A stretch of DNA of 64,000 bases from Halegenticoccus tardaugens (GTDB taxonomy: Archaea; Halobacteriota; Halobacteria; Halobacteriales; Haloferacaceae). Below the pieces are notes generated by a model. That model saw nothing but the letters and a program-made list of their open reading frames with translations. It was not told the origin of the DNA and did no database searches. This document shows positions 54,135-63,287 of the stretch, one piece after another. How positions within the stretch are numbered: the first letter of the stretch is position 1; the number at the start of each line of letters is the position of its first letter. Position numbers and translations under genes: made by a program. The DNA is taken from positions 372,001 through 436,000 of the forward strand of contig NZ_SDIC01000001.1 of the NCBI RefSeq assembly GCF_004116405.1, read 5' to 3'.

Positions 54135-54659
54135 ATGAATCCGGGCACAGTCTTTCAACTGGCGTCCCCGGCGCTCTCTTTCGTCGCGGATCTGGGCGTC
54201 GGGGCGCTCGCGGGATTCGTCGCGGCGCTGGCACTGGCGCTGCCGGTTCGGCGACGGTCGTCGCAGACGTTCGCCCCGGCGTACGTCGCCGCCTCCGTGC
54301 TCCGGCGAAAGAAACCCGACGAGATCGGTCTCCGGGACGCGAGCGTCGCCCATCACGGCGCGGGCGCGCTCGCCGGCGCGCTCTACGGCGTCGCGTTTTC
54401 GGCGTTCTCGGTTCTCGTGCCGGGGCTGGGCCGCGTCGACGGCGTCGCGGGCGTCGCCGTTCTACCGCACCTGCTCGCCGTCGCCGTCGCCGTCCTGTCC
54501 GGATACGCCGCGTTCGCGTACCTGGTGCTCCCGCGGGCGGGAAGCGCCATCTACGAGGAGCAATCGACCGCGGTGCGCGGACAGTGGCTCCGGACGTCGC
54601 TCGTGTTCGGTGCGACGCTCACCGTGGTCGCGCCGTTCGTCTGGTCGAGCGCCGCGTGA
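54135..54659 (+). CDS. Hypothetical membrane protein, 174 aa
   Basis: Four probable transmembrane helices (LVADLGVGALAGFVAALALAL-like near residue 20; others near 80, 115, 155). No family recognised, though an EEQ-containing loop separates the last two helices. A GTG at 54129 is an alternative start. It follows the kinase gene by 42 nt and may be cotranscribed. Confidence 0.65.
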   Translation: MNPGTVFQLASPALSFVADLGVGALAGFVAALALALPVRRRSSQTFAPAYVAASVLRRKKPDEIGLRDASVAHHGAGALAGALYGVAFSAFSVLVPGLGRVDGVAGVAVLPHLLAVAVAVLSGYAAFAYLVLPRAGSAIYEEQSTAVRGQWLRTSLVFGATLTVVAPFVWSSAA

Positions 54660-54747
54660 ACCGCTCCCGCGAGCGTCGAAGCGGACGAGCCGTCGGCTCG
54701 TCGGTCGTCGAACGTTCGAAAAAGGGGGAGACGAAGCGGTCGTCCGA

Positions 54748-55104
54748 TCAGGCGTCGGCTTCCTGGTCCTGCTCGGCGACGTTCACAGCGGTTGCGCTCG
54801 CTTCCTGGTTGTTGTAGTTCGCCTGGTAGCTGCTCTGGTCAGCGTCCGTGTCCTGGTCGCCGTCGTTGTACACAGCAGCGTTCCCGGCGACCTGGGTGTT
54901 CCTGTTATCCTGGTCGACGTCCTGGTACTGGTTCACCTCGGCGTCAGCGTCCTGGTCGAGGTCCTGGTCCTGGTCGATCTCGGTCTTGTCGCCGAACTTC
55001 TCCTTTTTCCACTTGTCCCAGTCCTTGTGATCCGCCGCCGCCGATCCCGCGAATACGGTGCTAACGACCACGAGGGCCATCAGGATGCGAAGTGCCTTTT
55101 TCAT
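54748..55104 (-). CDS. Secreted Gln/Asp-repeat protein, 118 aa
   Basis: Sec-type signal peptide (MKKALRILMALVVVSTVFAG, cleavage after about residue 24). The mature part is almost only Asp, Gln, Asn, Ala and Val with repeated QDxDQ and NxAxV units (for example DQDQDLDQDADAEVNQ and DNRNTQVAGNAAV). The pattern recalls curlin-like amyloid repeats but the match is not proven. No cysteines. Perhaps a cell-surface or extracellular structural protein. Unknown family. Confidence 0.75.
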   Translation of the reverse strand: MKKALRILMALVVVSTVFAGSAAADHKDWDKWKKEKFGDKTEIDQDQDLDQDADAEVNQYQDVDQDNRNTQVAGNAAVYNDGDQDTDADQSSYQANYNNQEASATAVNVAEQDQEADA

Positions 55105-55606
55105 GATGTATCACGGGCAGAAACGCCCGCGAGGAGCTCCACTCCACGGAACCGCCGCGCCGTGGAACCGGACTGACTCCGCGCGGACGCTCGTTGCCCA
55201 GTCGAGGCTGTCGACCGAGCCCGTATTCAACACCGATAATCGTATCATCCTGAACACGTGAATTTTACCGAGGTACTGCCGACCTGACGACGACTGTTTC
55301 CGGGTGAACGATTCCCACCGATCAATCGCCCCACTCGACGGCGGTGAACGGTCGAATCGGTTTCGCGCGAACGGCCGCCGCGACTGAAACAATCCGGTTT
55401 CGAATCGTGTGATACTGACGGGAGCGGCCGTCGGGTCCTCCCCGCGGCGGGGTTATCCGACGCGACGTCCCGCTCGGCGGGATCAACGTCGAATTGGACG
55501 ACCGTCCACCGTGAAACGATCGACGGATCGGAACGACCCGCCAGTGCCCCGCGGGGTACGTTCGATCAACCGCGTCGTTTTTCTCCGTGACGCGAGAGAC
55601 GACGGT
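55105..55606. other. Intergenic region between divergent genes
   Basis: 502 bp, no convincing gene. It contains the promoter of the Gln/Asp-repeat gene (minus strand; an AT-rich block near 55232-55265) and that of the phosphorylase gene (plus strand, TTTTTC near 55580). The minus-strand open frame here is a shadow. Confidence 0.5.
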
Positions 55607-56335
55607 ATGGCCAAACAGCCCCACCTGCTCGTCGAGGAAGGCGACGTGAACGAGATCGCGCTCGTTCCCGGCGACCCCGGACGCGTCGACCGCATCGCGG
55701 CGCAGTGCGAGAACGCGACGGAGGTCGCGCGGAACCGCGAGTACAAGGTCGTCGACGCGACGTACGAAGGCGTCCCGCTCACGATCTGTTCGACCGGCAT
55801 CGGCGGCCCCTCCGCCGCGATCGCGCTCGAAGAGCTCTCGCGCGTCGGCGTCGAGACCGCGATCCGCGTCGGGACCGCCGGCGCGCTGCAGGCCGACGTC
55901 GAGATCGGCGACATGGTCGTCGCGACCGGCGCGGCGAAGGAGGAGGGCACCTCGAAGCGCTACGAGCCCGCGATCTACCCGGCCGTCCCGAGCTTCGACG
56001 CGTTGACCGCGCTCGTCGACGCCGCCGAGGCGAGAAACGAGTCGGTCCACGTCGGCCCCATCGTCAGCGACGACGCGTTCTACAACGAGACGGACGAGTA
56101 CGTCGACCGCTGGGAGGCCTCGAACCTGCTCGCCATCGAGATGGAGGCGGCGACGCTGTTCGCGCTCGCCCGGCGCAAGGGGCTTCGATCCGGGGCGATC
56201 TGCACGGTCGACGGGAACCTCGTGAAGGGCACCCAGAAGGGCGCGGACGGGGACGAGGAGCTGCCGGAGAAGGCGAAGAACAACGTCGAGCGCGCCATCG
56301 CCATCGCGCTCGACGCCGTCACGCGTATCGCGTAG
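55607..56335 (+). CDS. udp: Uridine phosphorylase-type nucleoside phosphorylase
   Basis: 242 aa. Phosphorolysis of uridine to uracil and ribose 1-phosphate. Phosphate- and ribose-binding motifs: LVPGDPGRVDRIAAQCE, STGIGGPSAAIALEELSRVG and RVGTAGALQADVEIGD; base site IEMEAATLFALARRKG. The next gene starts 18 nt downstream on the same strand. Substrate (uridine rather than purine) is inferred from motif likeness. Confidence 0.9.
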   Translation: MAKQPHLLVEEGDVNEIALVPGDPGRVDRIAAQCENATEVARNREYKVVDATYEGVPLTICSTGIGGPSAAIALEELSRVGVETAIRVGTAGALQADVEIGDMVVATGAAKEEGTSKRYEPAIYPAVPSFDALTALVDAAEARNESVHVGPIVSDDAFYNETDEYVDRWEASNLLAIEMEAATLFALARRKGLRSGAICTVDGNLVKGTQKGADGDEELPEKAKNNVERAIAIALDAVTRIA

Positions 56336-56353
56336 GCGTCCGACGAACCGCCG

Positions 56354-57790
56354 ATGCTCGACCGGCTCGAAGCGCGCGCGACCGATCTCCTCCGACGCCT
56401 CCGGCGGCTCGAACGCCGAGAGGTCGCTGAGTTCCGACGCTGGGCGGAGAACACGAACAACCTGCTCCACCTCATGATCCTGTTCGTCGTCCCGCCGCTC
56501 ATCGCGCTCGTGACGCTGCTCGCGAACGCGCTCGAAGAGCTGTCGTTTCTCCTCTTCCCCCCGCTGGCGGCCGGCGCGTACACGCTCTTTGCCGACCCGG
56601 AGGGGCGGTACGCCTCGCCGTGGAAGTTCGTCGCCGGCCTGACGCTCGGCGCGGCCTGCGGCTGGCTCGCCGAGATTCTCGTGGGGACGGCGGCCGCCGG
56701 ACTCGCGGACGGAACGGCGATCGTCGCCGGCGTCAGCCCCCTGAGCGCCGCCGTCAGCGTCTTCCTGACCGGGGGCCTGACGTGGGCGTTCGGCGTCGAG
56801 GAGCCGGCGGCGTTCTCGACGGCGCTTTTGGTGCTCCTCACGGACACCGCGGACCCCGGCGCGTACGTCGCGAGCGTCGCCCTCTCCGGCGCGTTCGTCG
56901 CCGCCGCCTTTACCGTCTGGCGATCCCGGATCTACCAGCGGCGTGCGCGCTACCTCTACGGGACGATCCAGGGCGACGACCACGTGCTCGTGCCCGTGCG
57001 CGGCGGCGCGGCGGAGATCACGGCGCTGTTCGGCGCTCGGCTCGCGGCCGCACACGAGGCCGGAAAGGTGGTCCTCCTCGGGCTGGTCGACGCCGACGAC
57101 CCGCCGGTCGAAGAGGAGACGACCCGGCGGGCGGCCGCGACCGTCGCGTCGGAACTCGAAGCGCGGGCGTCGACCATCCGGACCCGCGTCGGCGTCCCCT
57201 GCGAGGTCGTCGTCGCGAGCGGCGATCCCGGCACCGCGGCGGTCAGGACGGCGACGAGGACGAACTGCGACCTCGTCGTGACGCCCTACGAGGAGGAGCG
57301 CGGCCTCCTCGCCGACTCGGTGCGCGCCGTCTTCGCCGGGCCGACGGACGCCGTCGCCTTCCGGTCTTCGACCGGCAAGCGGCGCTGGCGGCGGATCCTC
57401 GTCACCGTCTCGCGCCCCGGCGACTCGGCGCACGCCATGATCGACTTCGCGACGCGGCTCGCCGGTCCCGCCGGCACCGTCAGCGTCTGCACCTGCATCG
57501 ACCGCGAAGTCGAGCGCCGTCCCGCCGAACGGCGGCTGGCGAACCTCGTCGAGACCGTCGGCGAAAACGTCGAGACGGCCGGCGGCAACGTCGAAACGAG
57601 GGTCGCCCGCGCGACGATCGAGGCGTTCATCGGCGCCAACGCTGGGTCGTACGACCTCCTGATACTGGGATCGAGCCGCGACCGGAGCGCCGCTTCGCGG
57701 TTCGTCTCGCCGCCGACGTTCGAGCGCCTCCGCGACGTGGAGTGCGACGTCGCCGTCGTCGACCGCGGCCGGCGACCCGGCGGAAGCTGA
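56354..57790 (+). CDS. HPP-domain membrane protein fused to two UspA domains
   Basis: 478 aa. N-terminal HPP-family membrane domain (about four helices, residues 35-200; LLFPPLAAGAYTLFADPEGR), then two universal-stress-protein domains (DDHVLVPVRGGAAEITALFG, with VASGDPGTAAVRTATRTNCD; and RRILVTVSRPGDSAHAMIDF ending SYDLLILGSSRDRSA). Adenine-nucleotide binding by the second Usp is possible (GSSRDRSA). Likely a stress-linked transporter or sensor. Follows udp closely. Confidence 0.85.
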   Translation: MLDRLEARATDLLRRLRRLERREVAEFRRWAENTNNLLHLMILFVVPPLIALVTLLANALEELSFLLFPPLAAGAYTLFADPEGRYASPWKFVAGLTLGAACGWLAEILVGTAAAGLADGTAIVAGVSPLSAAVSVFLTGGLTWAFGVEEPAAFSTALLVLLTDTADPGAYVASVALSGAFVAAAFTVWRSRIYQRRARYLYGTIQGDDHVLVPVRGGAAEITALFGARLAAAHEAGKVVLLGLVDADDPPVEEETTRRAAATVASELEARASTIRTRVGVPCEVVVASGDPGTAAVRTATRTNCDLVVTPYEEERGLLADSVRAVFAGPTDAVAFRSSTGKRRWRRILVTVSRPGDSAHAMIDFATRLAGPAGTVSVCTCIDREVERRPAERRLANLVETVGENVETAGGNVETRVARATIEAFIGANAGSYDLLILGSSRDRSAASRFVSPPTFERLRDVECDVAVVDRGRRPGGS

Positions 57791-57867
57791 TCCGGCACCG
57801 ACGACGTCCCTTCCGTCGCGACGACGATCGTCGCCCTCCCGTCGCGACGACGGCCGACGCCGCCGAT

Positions 57868-59058
57868 CTACGGCTCCTCGTCTCCGTCCCCGTCGCCGTC
57901 CGACGACCGATCGGTCAGGATCCGCTCCGCGAGGGCCTCCGTTCCCTCGTCGCCGAGGGCGGACTCGACGAGCAGGTGGCCGCCGATGCTCGCCGGACTG
58001 ATGACCGCGTCGGCCCCGGCGCGGCGCAGTTTGTCGACGTTCTCGCGGTCGGTCGCCGCGGCGACGATGCGGAGGTCGTCGTTCAACTGGCGCGCCGTGA
58101 GGATCGAGAGCGCGTCCTCGGCGTCGTTGTTCGTCGCGACGACGGCCGCGCGGGCCGCGTCGATGCGGGCGCGGCGGAGCGGCGCTTCGTCGCTCGGGTT
58201 CGCGACGAGGGTGTCGAAGCCGCGCTCCGTGAGGGCGCGGGCGCGCTCCGCGTCGGGCGTGACGACGAGAAAGCGCGTCCGCGAGCCGAGTTCTTCGACG
58301 ATCGGTTCCGTGAGTTCCCCGTGCCCGAGCACGAGGATGTGGTTTTCGAGGAGTTCGAGGTCCGTTTCTGTCATTTTTCCGAGTGCCTTCGACAGTCTCG
58401 CTTCGATGGCGGGCGTGAGGAGCACCCCAAGCGCGACGGCGAAGCTCGACACGTTGACGAGCAGGACGGAGATGCCGAACAGCTTCGCCCCGGGATCGTC
58501 CGGCGCGGGCGTCACGTCGCCGTAGCCGACGGTGCTGCCGGTGACGACGGTGAACCAGAACGCGTCCGTCAGCGTGGTAACCCCGTCGAAGCCCTCCCTG
58601 AGCGCGTAGGTGCCGACGGTGCCGTACGCCTGCGCGCCGACGAGCGCGACGAGCGCGGCCAGTTGGGTTCCCGTCAGGTCGAGATCGCGGTCGAACCGCC
58701 GCCGGTTGAGGAGGACGACCGGGAGCGCCGCGAGCGACACGACGACGAGCGGGTACGAGTACTCGCTCACCTGCAACAGCCCCTGCGCGGCCGTGATCGG
58801 GAGCAGGAGGAGCGTCGAGTACCACGCCGCGCGCAGGCCCCGGCGGAGGCCGATCGCGCTCACGAGCATCAAAAACCCGGTGAGCGTCCCGGTGAATCCC
58901 GCCGTCTCGTGGACCACCGCCGGCACGGCCCCCGCGAACGGTCCGGAGACCGATCGGGCGGCGATGTTGACGACGCCGGTCGTCACGGACAGGACCGCGA
59001 CGAGGAACGCGAGTCCCACCGCCGCTCGAATCCCGACCCACTCGCGGCTCCGCTCCAT
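57868..59058 (-). CDS. Potassium channel with RCK (TrkA-N) domain
   Basis: 396 aa. Several transmembrane helices (residues about 10-215) with the pore filter in VTGSTVGYGDVTPAP (TVGYG, K+ selective). Then a cytosolic Rossmann fold, ILVLGHGELTEPIVEELGSR, that binds NAD or another nucleotide. Resembles MthK/Kch-type channels. Divergent from the TrkA-C genes. Confidence 0.88.
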   Translation of the reverse strand: MERSREWVGIRAAVGLAFLVAVLSVTTGVVNIAARSVSGPFAGAVPAVVHETAGFTGTLTGFLMLVSAIGLRRGLRAAWYSTLLLLPITAAQGLLQVSEYSYPLVVVSLAALPVVLLNRRRFDRDLDLTGTQLAALVALVGAQAYGTVGTYALREGFDGVTTLTDAFWFTVVTGSTVGYGDVTPAPDDPGAKLFGISVLLVNVSSFAVALGVLLTPAIEARLSKALGKMTETDLELLENHILVLGHGELTEPIVEELGSRTRFLVVTPDAERARALTERGFDTLVANPSDEAPLRRARIDAARAAVVATNNDAEDALSILTARQLNDDLRIVAAATDRENVDKLRRAGADAVISPASIGGHLLVESALGDEGTEALAERILTDRSSDGDGDGDEEP

Positions 59059-59130
59059 AGCACCCCCTTCGCGACTCGGAACATAAACGTCGGCGATACT
59101 TGTTTATCGGCCGGTGCTCTGGTGGCTCAC

Positions 59131-60381
59131 ATGGCATCGCTCCCCGTCGAAATCCTCTCCGGCATCTATCTCGGGGTTCTCACCGGCATCATCCCGGCGC
59201 TCGTCGCCGGCACGCTGGGGTTCATCTTCCGGTACTTCACCGGGGTCACCATCCCCGGGTTCGGGGTCGTCGTGCTCTCGCTCGCCATCGCGGGCGTCAA
59301 CGGCGGAATCCTCGCGCTGTACGATCAGAGCATCCTCCGGGGGGCGCACGGCCCCGCGGTCGTCGTCGCCATCCTCGTCATCCTCATGTTGTCCATGTAC
59401 GCGCACGCGCAGGGCGACAAGCTCGGGGACACCCTCCCGCGGCGGATGTCGATCCGAGCGCTCACCGAGCGAACGCTCTCCGCGGACGTGGTGGAGTTCG
59501 TCGGCAACCGCAGGGAGGTCCGGGTCGCGGTCGCGGGCGAGGTCGGCGACATGGAGGGGTACCCGCCGCTCTCCCCCTCTCTCCGAGCGGAGATCGGCGA
59601 GGGAACGTGGACGTTCCCGGCCGACGTGCCGGTGAGCGAACTCGAAACCCGCCTCGCCGACCGCCTGCGGAGCGACTACGACCTCGCCGACGCGTCGGTC
59701 GCGCTCGACGAGCGCGCGCGGGCGACGATCCACGCGGCGCCGCCGGTCGGGGGCCTCTCGAAGCGGGTGCCGCCGGGAAAGCGGGCCGTCTCGATCGACG
59801 CGCTGGTCCCGACGGGGATCGCCAGGGGCGAGTCGGTTCGCGTCGTCACGTCGGAGGGACCCGTCACCGGCACCGTCGTCAGCGCGGACTCGGGCGACGA
59901 CGCCTCGGCGGTCGATCCCGACGGCGCGACGACCGCCCCGCCCGCGACGGCCGGCGGCGGGACGGACGAGAAAGAGGAGGCCGCGACGTCGAGCGCGCGG
60001 TCCGCGCCCGTCACGGTCGGCGGCGAGGGGCGCATCACCGTCGCGGTCGACCGCGCCGACGCGGGGACGCTGCTCCGGGCGGAGCGCGGGCGGGTGGTCG
60101 TCCTCTCGCGGGGAACGCGCCGGGAGTTCGAACTCCTCTCCCTGTTCCGTCGGGCCGGAAAGCGCATCCGCAAGGTCGCCGTCGGGGCCGACGGCCCCCT
60201 CGACGGCGCGACCATCGGAGAGGCGGCCGTCCGCGACGCCTACGGCGTCGGCGTCCTGGCGGTGCGGCGCGACCGCTGGCGGTTCGTCCCCGACGGCTCG
60301 ACGGCGCTGTCACCCGGCGACGAGCTGTTCGTGGTCGGGAGCCGCGACTCGCTCGCAGCGTTCGCGGAGGTGGTCGCGTGA
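59131..60381 (+). CDS. Membrane protein with C-terminal TrkA-C (RCK_C) domain, first of a pair
   Basis: 416 aa. Two or three N-terminal transmembrane helices (IIPALVAGTLGFIFRYF; VVVAILVILMLSMYAH), a long middle domain and a C-terminal TrkA-C-like domain (RTGKRIRKVAV-like segment; SPGDELFVVGSRDSLAAFAE). Regulatory partner of K+ transport by family. The 3' end overlaps the next gene by 4 nt (GTGA). Confidence 0.8.
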   Translation: MASLPVEILSGIYLGVLTGIIPALVAGTLGFIFRYFTGVTIPGFGVVVLSLAIAGVNGGILALYDQSILRGAHGPAVVVAILVILMLSMYAHAQGDKLGDTLPRRMSIRALTERTLSADVVEFVGNRREVRVAVAGEVGDMEGYPPLSPSLRAEIGEGTWTFPADVPVSELETRLADRLRSDYDLADASVALDERARATIHAAPPVGGLSKRVPPGKRAVSIDALVPTGIARGESVRVVTSEGPVTGTVVSADSGDDASAVDPDGATTAPPATAGGGTDEKEEAATSSARSAPVTVGGEGRITVAVDRADAGTLLRAERGRVVVLSRGTRREFELLSLFRRAGKRIRKVAVGADGPLDGATIGEAAVRDAYGVGVLAVRRDRWRFVPDGSTALSPGDELFVVGSRDSLAAFAEVVA

Positions 60382-61598
60382 TCTCGGCCGCGGCGGCGCT
60401 CGTCGGCGTCGGCCTCGCGTTCGGCGACGGCGCGGTCGCCGCCCTTCAGTCGCTCGCGCCGTCGTCGGACGCGCAGGGGACGGGCGTGATTCTCCTCTGC
60501 GCGCTCGTCTCGGCGTCGACGAGCGCGACGGCGGCGCTCGGCTATCGCTGGTACTTCCGAGAGCGGATCCCGCGGGGAATCGCCGCGTTGTTCGGCCTCT
60601 CCGCGGCCGCGCTCGTGCTCAACACCAGCGCGCTCTACGAACTCTCCCTCAACAACGTCAACCTGTTCGAACCCCGAACCGCCCTCTTCAACACCGTCGC
60701 GCTCGGCGCGGCGCTCGCGGTCGCGCCGATCGGCACGCGCGTCGGCGAGGCCGTCGCGACGAACGTCTTCGCGGTCGCGGGCGCGAAGGAACTCGAAGGG
60801 GAGGTAAGCAGCGTCGTCCGGTCGGTCGGCCGCGTGACCGCCGTGACGCTCCCCGAGGAGATCGCGGACGTGGACGAGTACGACCCGGTCTCGACGGAGA
60901 CGAAGGAGGAACTCGCCGGGAAGACGCTCCTCTTCCCGCGGCGGCTCACCGTCGCCGAACTCCGCGACCGCCTCGCGACGCGGCTGAAAGACGACTACGG
61001 CGTGGGGTACGTCGACGCCGACGTCACCGACGAGGGGACCGTCGAGTACCTCGCGCTCGGCCGCCGCGTCGCCGGCATCGGACCGACGCTGGCCCCGTCG
61101 GACGTCGCCGTCGCGGTTCGAGGCGACCCGGCGCACGGCGCGAGCGTCGGCGACGTCGTGCAGGTGTGGCGGGGCGGCTCCGAGCCGACGCGCGTCGTGA
61201 ACGCCGAGGTTCGGGCGACCGCCGGCGACGCGGCGACGCTCGTCGTCGACGAGTCGGAGCCGGCGAGGCTCGACCCGACAATCGAGTACCGGTTCGTGAC
61301 GTTGCCGGCGGAGCCGCAGGCCGACCGGGAGTTCGCCTCCCACCTCCGCGCCGCCGACGAGACGATGGGCGCGGTCGTCGTCGAAGACGGCGGCGACCTC
61401 CTCGGCGACACCGTCGGCGACGTCGGCGACGCGGTCGTCGCGGTCCGGTCCGCCGACGGGTCCGTCGACGTGCTCCCGCCGCGTTCTCGGCCGTTCGACG
61501 CCGGCGACACGGTGTACGTCATCGCCCGCCCGGACGCCCTGCGACGGCTCGAAACGAACGCGGAGGCGCAACCCTCATCACCCGCCGCGCGGGAGTAA
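60378..61598 (+). CDS. Membrane protein with TrkA-C-like domain, second of the pair
   Basis: 406 aa from a GTG that overlaps the previous stop. Three N-terminal transmembrane segments, a middle region, and a C-terminal TrkA-C-like domain (RPFDAGDTVYVIARPDALRR). A paralogue of the 59131 gene with a similar domain order but low identity. The two proteins may act as a heteromer regulating potassium flux; this is inferred from coupling. Confidence 0.78.
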   Translation: MISAAAALVGVGLAFGDGAVAALQSLAPSSDAQGTGVILLCALVSASTSATAALGYRWYFRERIPRGIAALFGLSAAALVLNTSALYELSLNNVNLFEPRTALFNTVALGAALAVAPIGTRVGEAVATNVFAVAGAKELEGEVSSVVRSVGRVTAVTLPEEIADVDEYDPVSTETKEELAGKTLLFPRRLTVAELRDRLATRLKDDYGVGYVDADVTDEGTVEYLALGRRVAGIGPTLAPSDVAVAVRGDPAHGASVGDVVQVWRGGSEPTRVVNAEVRATAGDAATLVVDESEPARLDPTIEYRFVTLPAEPQADREFASHLRAADETMGAVVVEDGGDLLGDTVGDVGDAVVAVRSADGSVDVLPPRSRPFDAGDTVYVIARPDALRRLETNAEAQPSSPAARE

Positions 61599-61603
61599 CC
61601 CGC

Positions 61604-61879
61604 ATGGAGTGGAAGCTGTTCGCGGACCTCGCCGAGGTCGCCGGGACGCGACGCGTGACGGTCGACCTCGACGGGGAGTCGACCGTCGGCGACGCGCTCG
61701 ACGCGCTGTTGGAGCGGCGGCCGGCGCTCGCGGCGCGGGTGCTGGACGACGACGGACACCTCCGAGAGCACATCAACGTCCTCCGAAACGGCGAGAACGT
61801 GTTCACCGACGAGGGGCTGGAGACGACCGTCGGCGACGGCGACGAGCTCGCGCTGTTCCCGCCGGTGAGCGGCGGGTGA
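61604..61879 (+). CDS. SAMP/MoaD-type ubiquitin-like protein
   Basis: 91 aa. Beta-grasp protein ending in the diglycine FPPVSGG, so it can be thiocarboxylated or conjugated to target lysines (sampylation) or supply sulfur to molybdopterin. N-terminus MEWKLFADLAEVAGTRRVTV. Starts 5 nt after the previous stop. Whether it acts as SAMP1-like or MoaD is not decided by sequence alone. Confidence 0.88.
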   Translation: MEWKLFADLAEVAGTRRVTVDLDGESTVGDALDALLERRPALAARVLDDDGHLREHINVLRNGENVFTDEGLETTVGDGDELALFPPVSGG

Positions 61880-61963
61880 GCGGGCGTCGACGCACGAACC
61901 GTCCCGACGCTCGAACCCGATCGACTGTCGAGAGCGTAACGGAGAAAACGCGCGGCCGGACGG

Positions 61964-62818
61964 CTACTCTTCGTCGTCGCTGTCGGTGGGGCGCGGTCGG
62001 GCGATGAAAAGCTCCTGGACGATGGTGAACGGATCGTACGTCGACTGGTGGCACTGGCAGTAGACCCCGTTCGCCGCACCGTACCGGGCCGCGTCGGCGG
62101 TCTGCTTGTAGCCGGGGACGCAGCAGAAGTGGGTGCACTTGTTCATCCAGGCGATGAACCCGTTCTGCGTGCTGGCTTGCAGCCACTCGTCGTTCTGCAC
62201 CTTCTGTTCGATCCGCTCGCTCCGGATCACCTGGATCGGCAGCGTGTCGTCGCTCTCCTGCGACCGCCACGTGCCGGTCGCGGGCTTGCCGACGCCGTCG
62301 GCACCGACCTCGTTCCCCCACTCCTTGTAGTCGCTGAAGTCGTCGACGTGCAGCTTATCGCCCTCGCTGTAGGCGTCCGACTGCCAGGAGTACGGCGGAT
62401 TCGCGTCGGACCGGAGGAAGTTGTCCTCCTCGGCCTGCGGGTCGATGCCGCCGTACGACTCCAGCCCGCAGTACTGGAACCACTCGCCCGAGTACGTGAC
62501 GCCGCCGAGGTTCATCTCGGCGACCTTGATCTGGACGCCCTCCTGCGTCTCCGTCTTCACCTCGGGCCACACCCCCTTGAGGAACCCCTCGTCGTCGATC
62601 TCGATCGGAATCTGGGGCATGCCGTTGGGCGCGGGCCCGCCCGTCTGCTCTATGGCCATCATCTCGGTGGCCCCGCCCCCTTCCCCGGCCGGCGCGGTCG
62701 CGAGGTTGATAGTCGTCGCCCCCGTCGCGCCGGCACCGACGAGCGTCGCCCCGCCGACGACGCCCTTCACGAACCGACGCCGTCCCGAGTCCATGGGGTA
62801 CTTGTCGCTCTCGCTCAT
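61964..62818 (-). CDS. Rieske [2Fe-2S] protein
   Basis: 284 aa. N-terminal Tat-type signal (GRRRFVKGVVGGATLVGAGA). The cluster ligands are CTHFCCVPGY and YCQCHQSTYDPF, with CxH and CxxH and the disulfide cysteines next to each. Part of a cytochrome bc-like or halocyanin-linked electron transfer chain. No cytochrome b gene lies next to it in the window. Start ATG at 62818. Confidence 0.9.
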   Translation of the reverse strand: MSESDKYPMDSGRRRFVKGVVGGATLVGAGATGATTINLATAPAGEGGGATEMMAIEQTGGPAPNGMPQIPIEIDDEGFLKGVWPEVKTETQEGVQIKVAEMNLGGVTYSGEWFQYCGLESYGGIDPQAEEDNFLRSDANPPYSWQSDAYSEGDKLHVDDFSDYKEWGNEVGADGVGKPATGTWRSQESDDTLPIQVIRSERIEQKVQNDEWLQASTQNGFIAWMNKCTHFCCVPGYKQTADAARYGAANGVYCQCHQSTYDPFTIVQELFIARPRPTDSDDEE

Positions 62819-63287
62819 GGCTGTCACTTGTAGCGGCCGATAAAAAGGTTGACGAAGTGTGCGGTGCCGCCGGCGTCGAAATTTGCGGCCGACGCGGGGG
62901 CTCGACGCGACGACGCCGGCGAGCGCGACACCCCCCACGCCGACCCTCGCGCGCCTTTCGGCACGGCGACTCGCGAACTGCCGCCGCCGCGTTCGGCTCA
63001 ATAGCGCTATTGTGTCCACTTAGCGAGCTATTTGTGGCGACGGCGAGACCCACTAGTCGGCGTGGACTCGCCGGCTTTCGGCCGCGTAAGCCTGTCAACC
63101 TCACGCCATCGACCTAGCCTGTCATCCGAGCCATTACGCGTCGACCGCGTCCGGCCGGCATCTGCCCCATTGACGCCGGCCGACGTGGCCGCCGCCGCCG
63201 AGTCGACGCTCACGATTTACTCGATAGAAAGGCAATTCTTCGAGACGAGTCGTGGGCTTTTACCCCGTGCCAGCGATACTCGCAGTC
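62819..63287. other. Divergent promoter region between Rieske gene and ppc
   Basis: 469 bp. Minus-strand TATA CCTTTTTATC (62839-62848) sits about 26 nt before the Rieske ATG, and plus-strand CTTTTACC (63257-63264) about 27 nt before the ppc ATG; both suggest leaderless transcripts. No gene is supported in the centre. Confidence 0.6.

Noticed and set aside
55322..59137. A minus-strand open frame of about 1270 codons opposite udp and the HPP-Usp gene.
   Set aside because: Arg/Asp/Val-rich shadow. The real genes on both strands here have recognisable domains.
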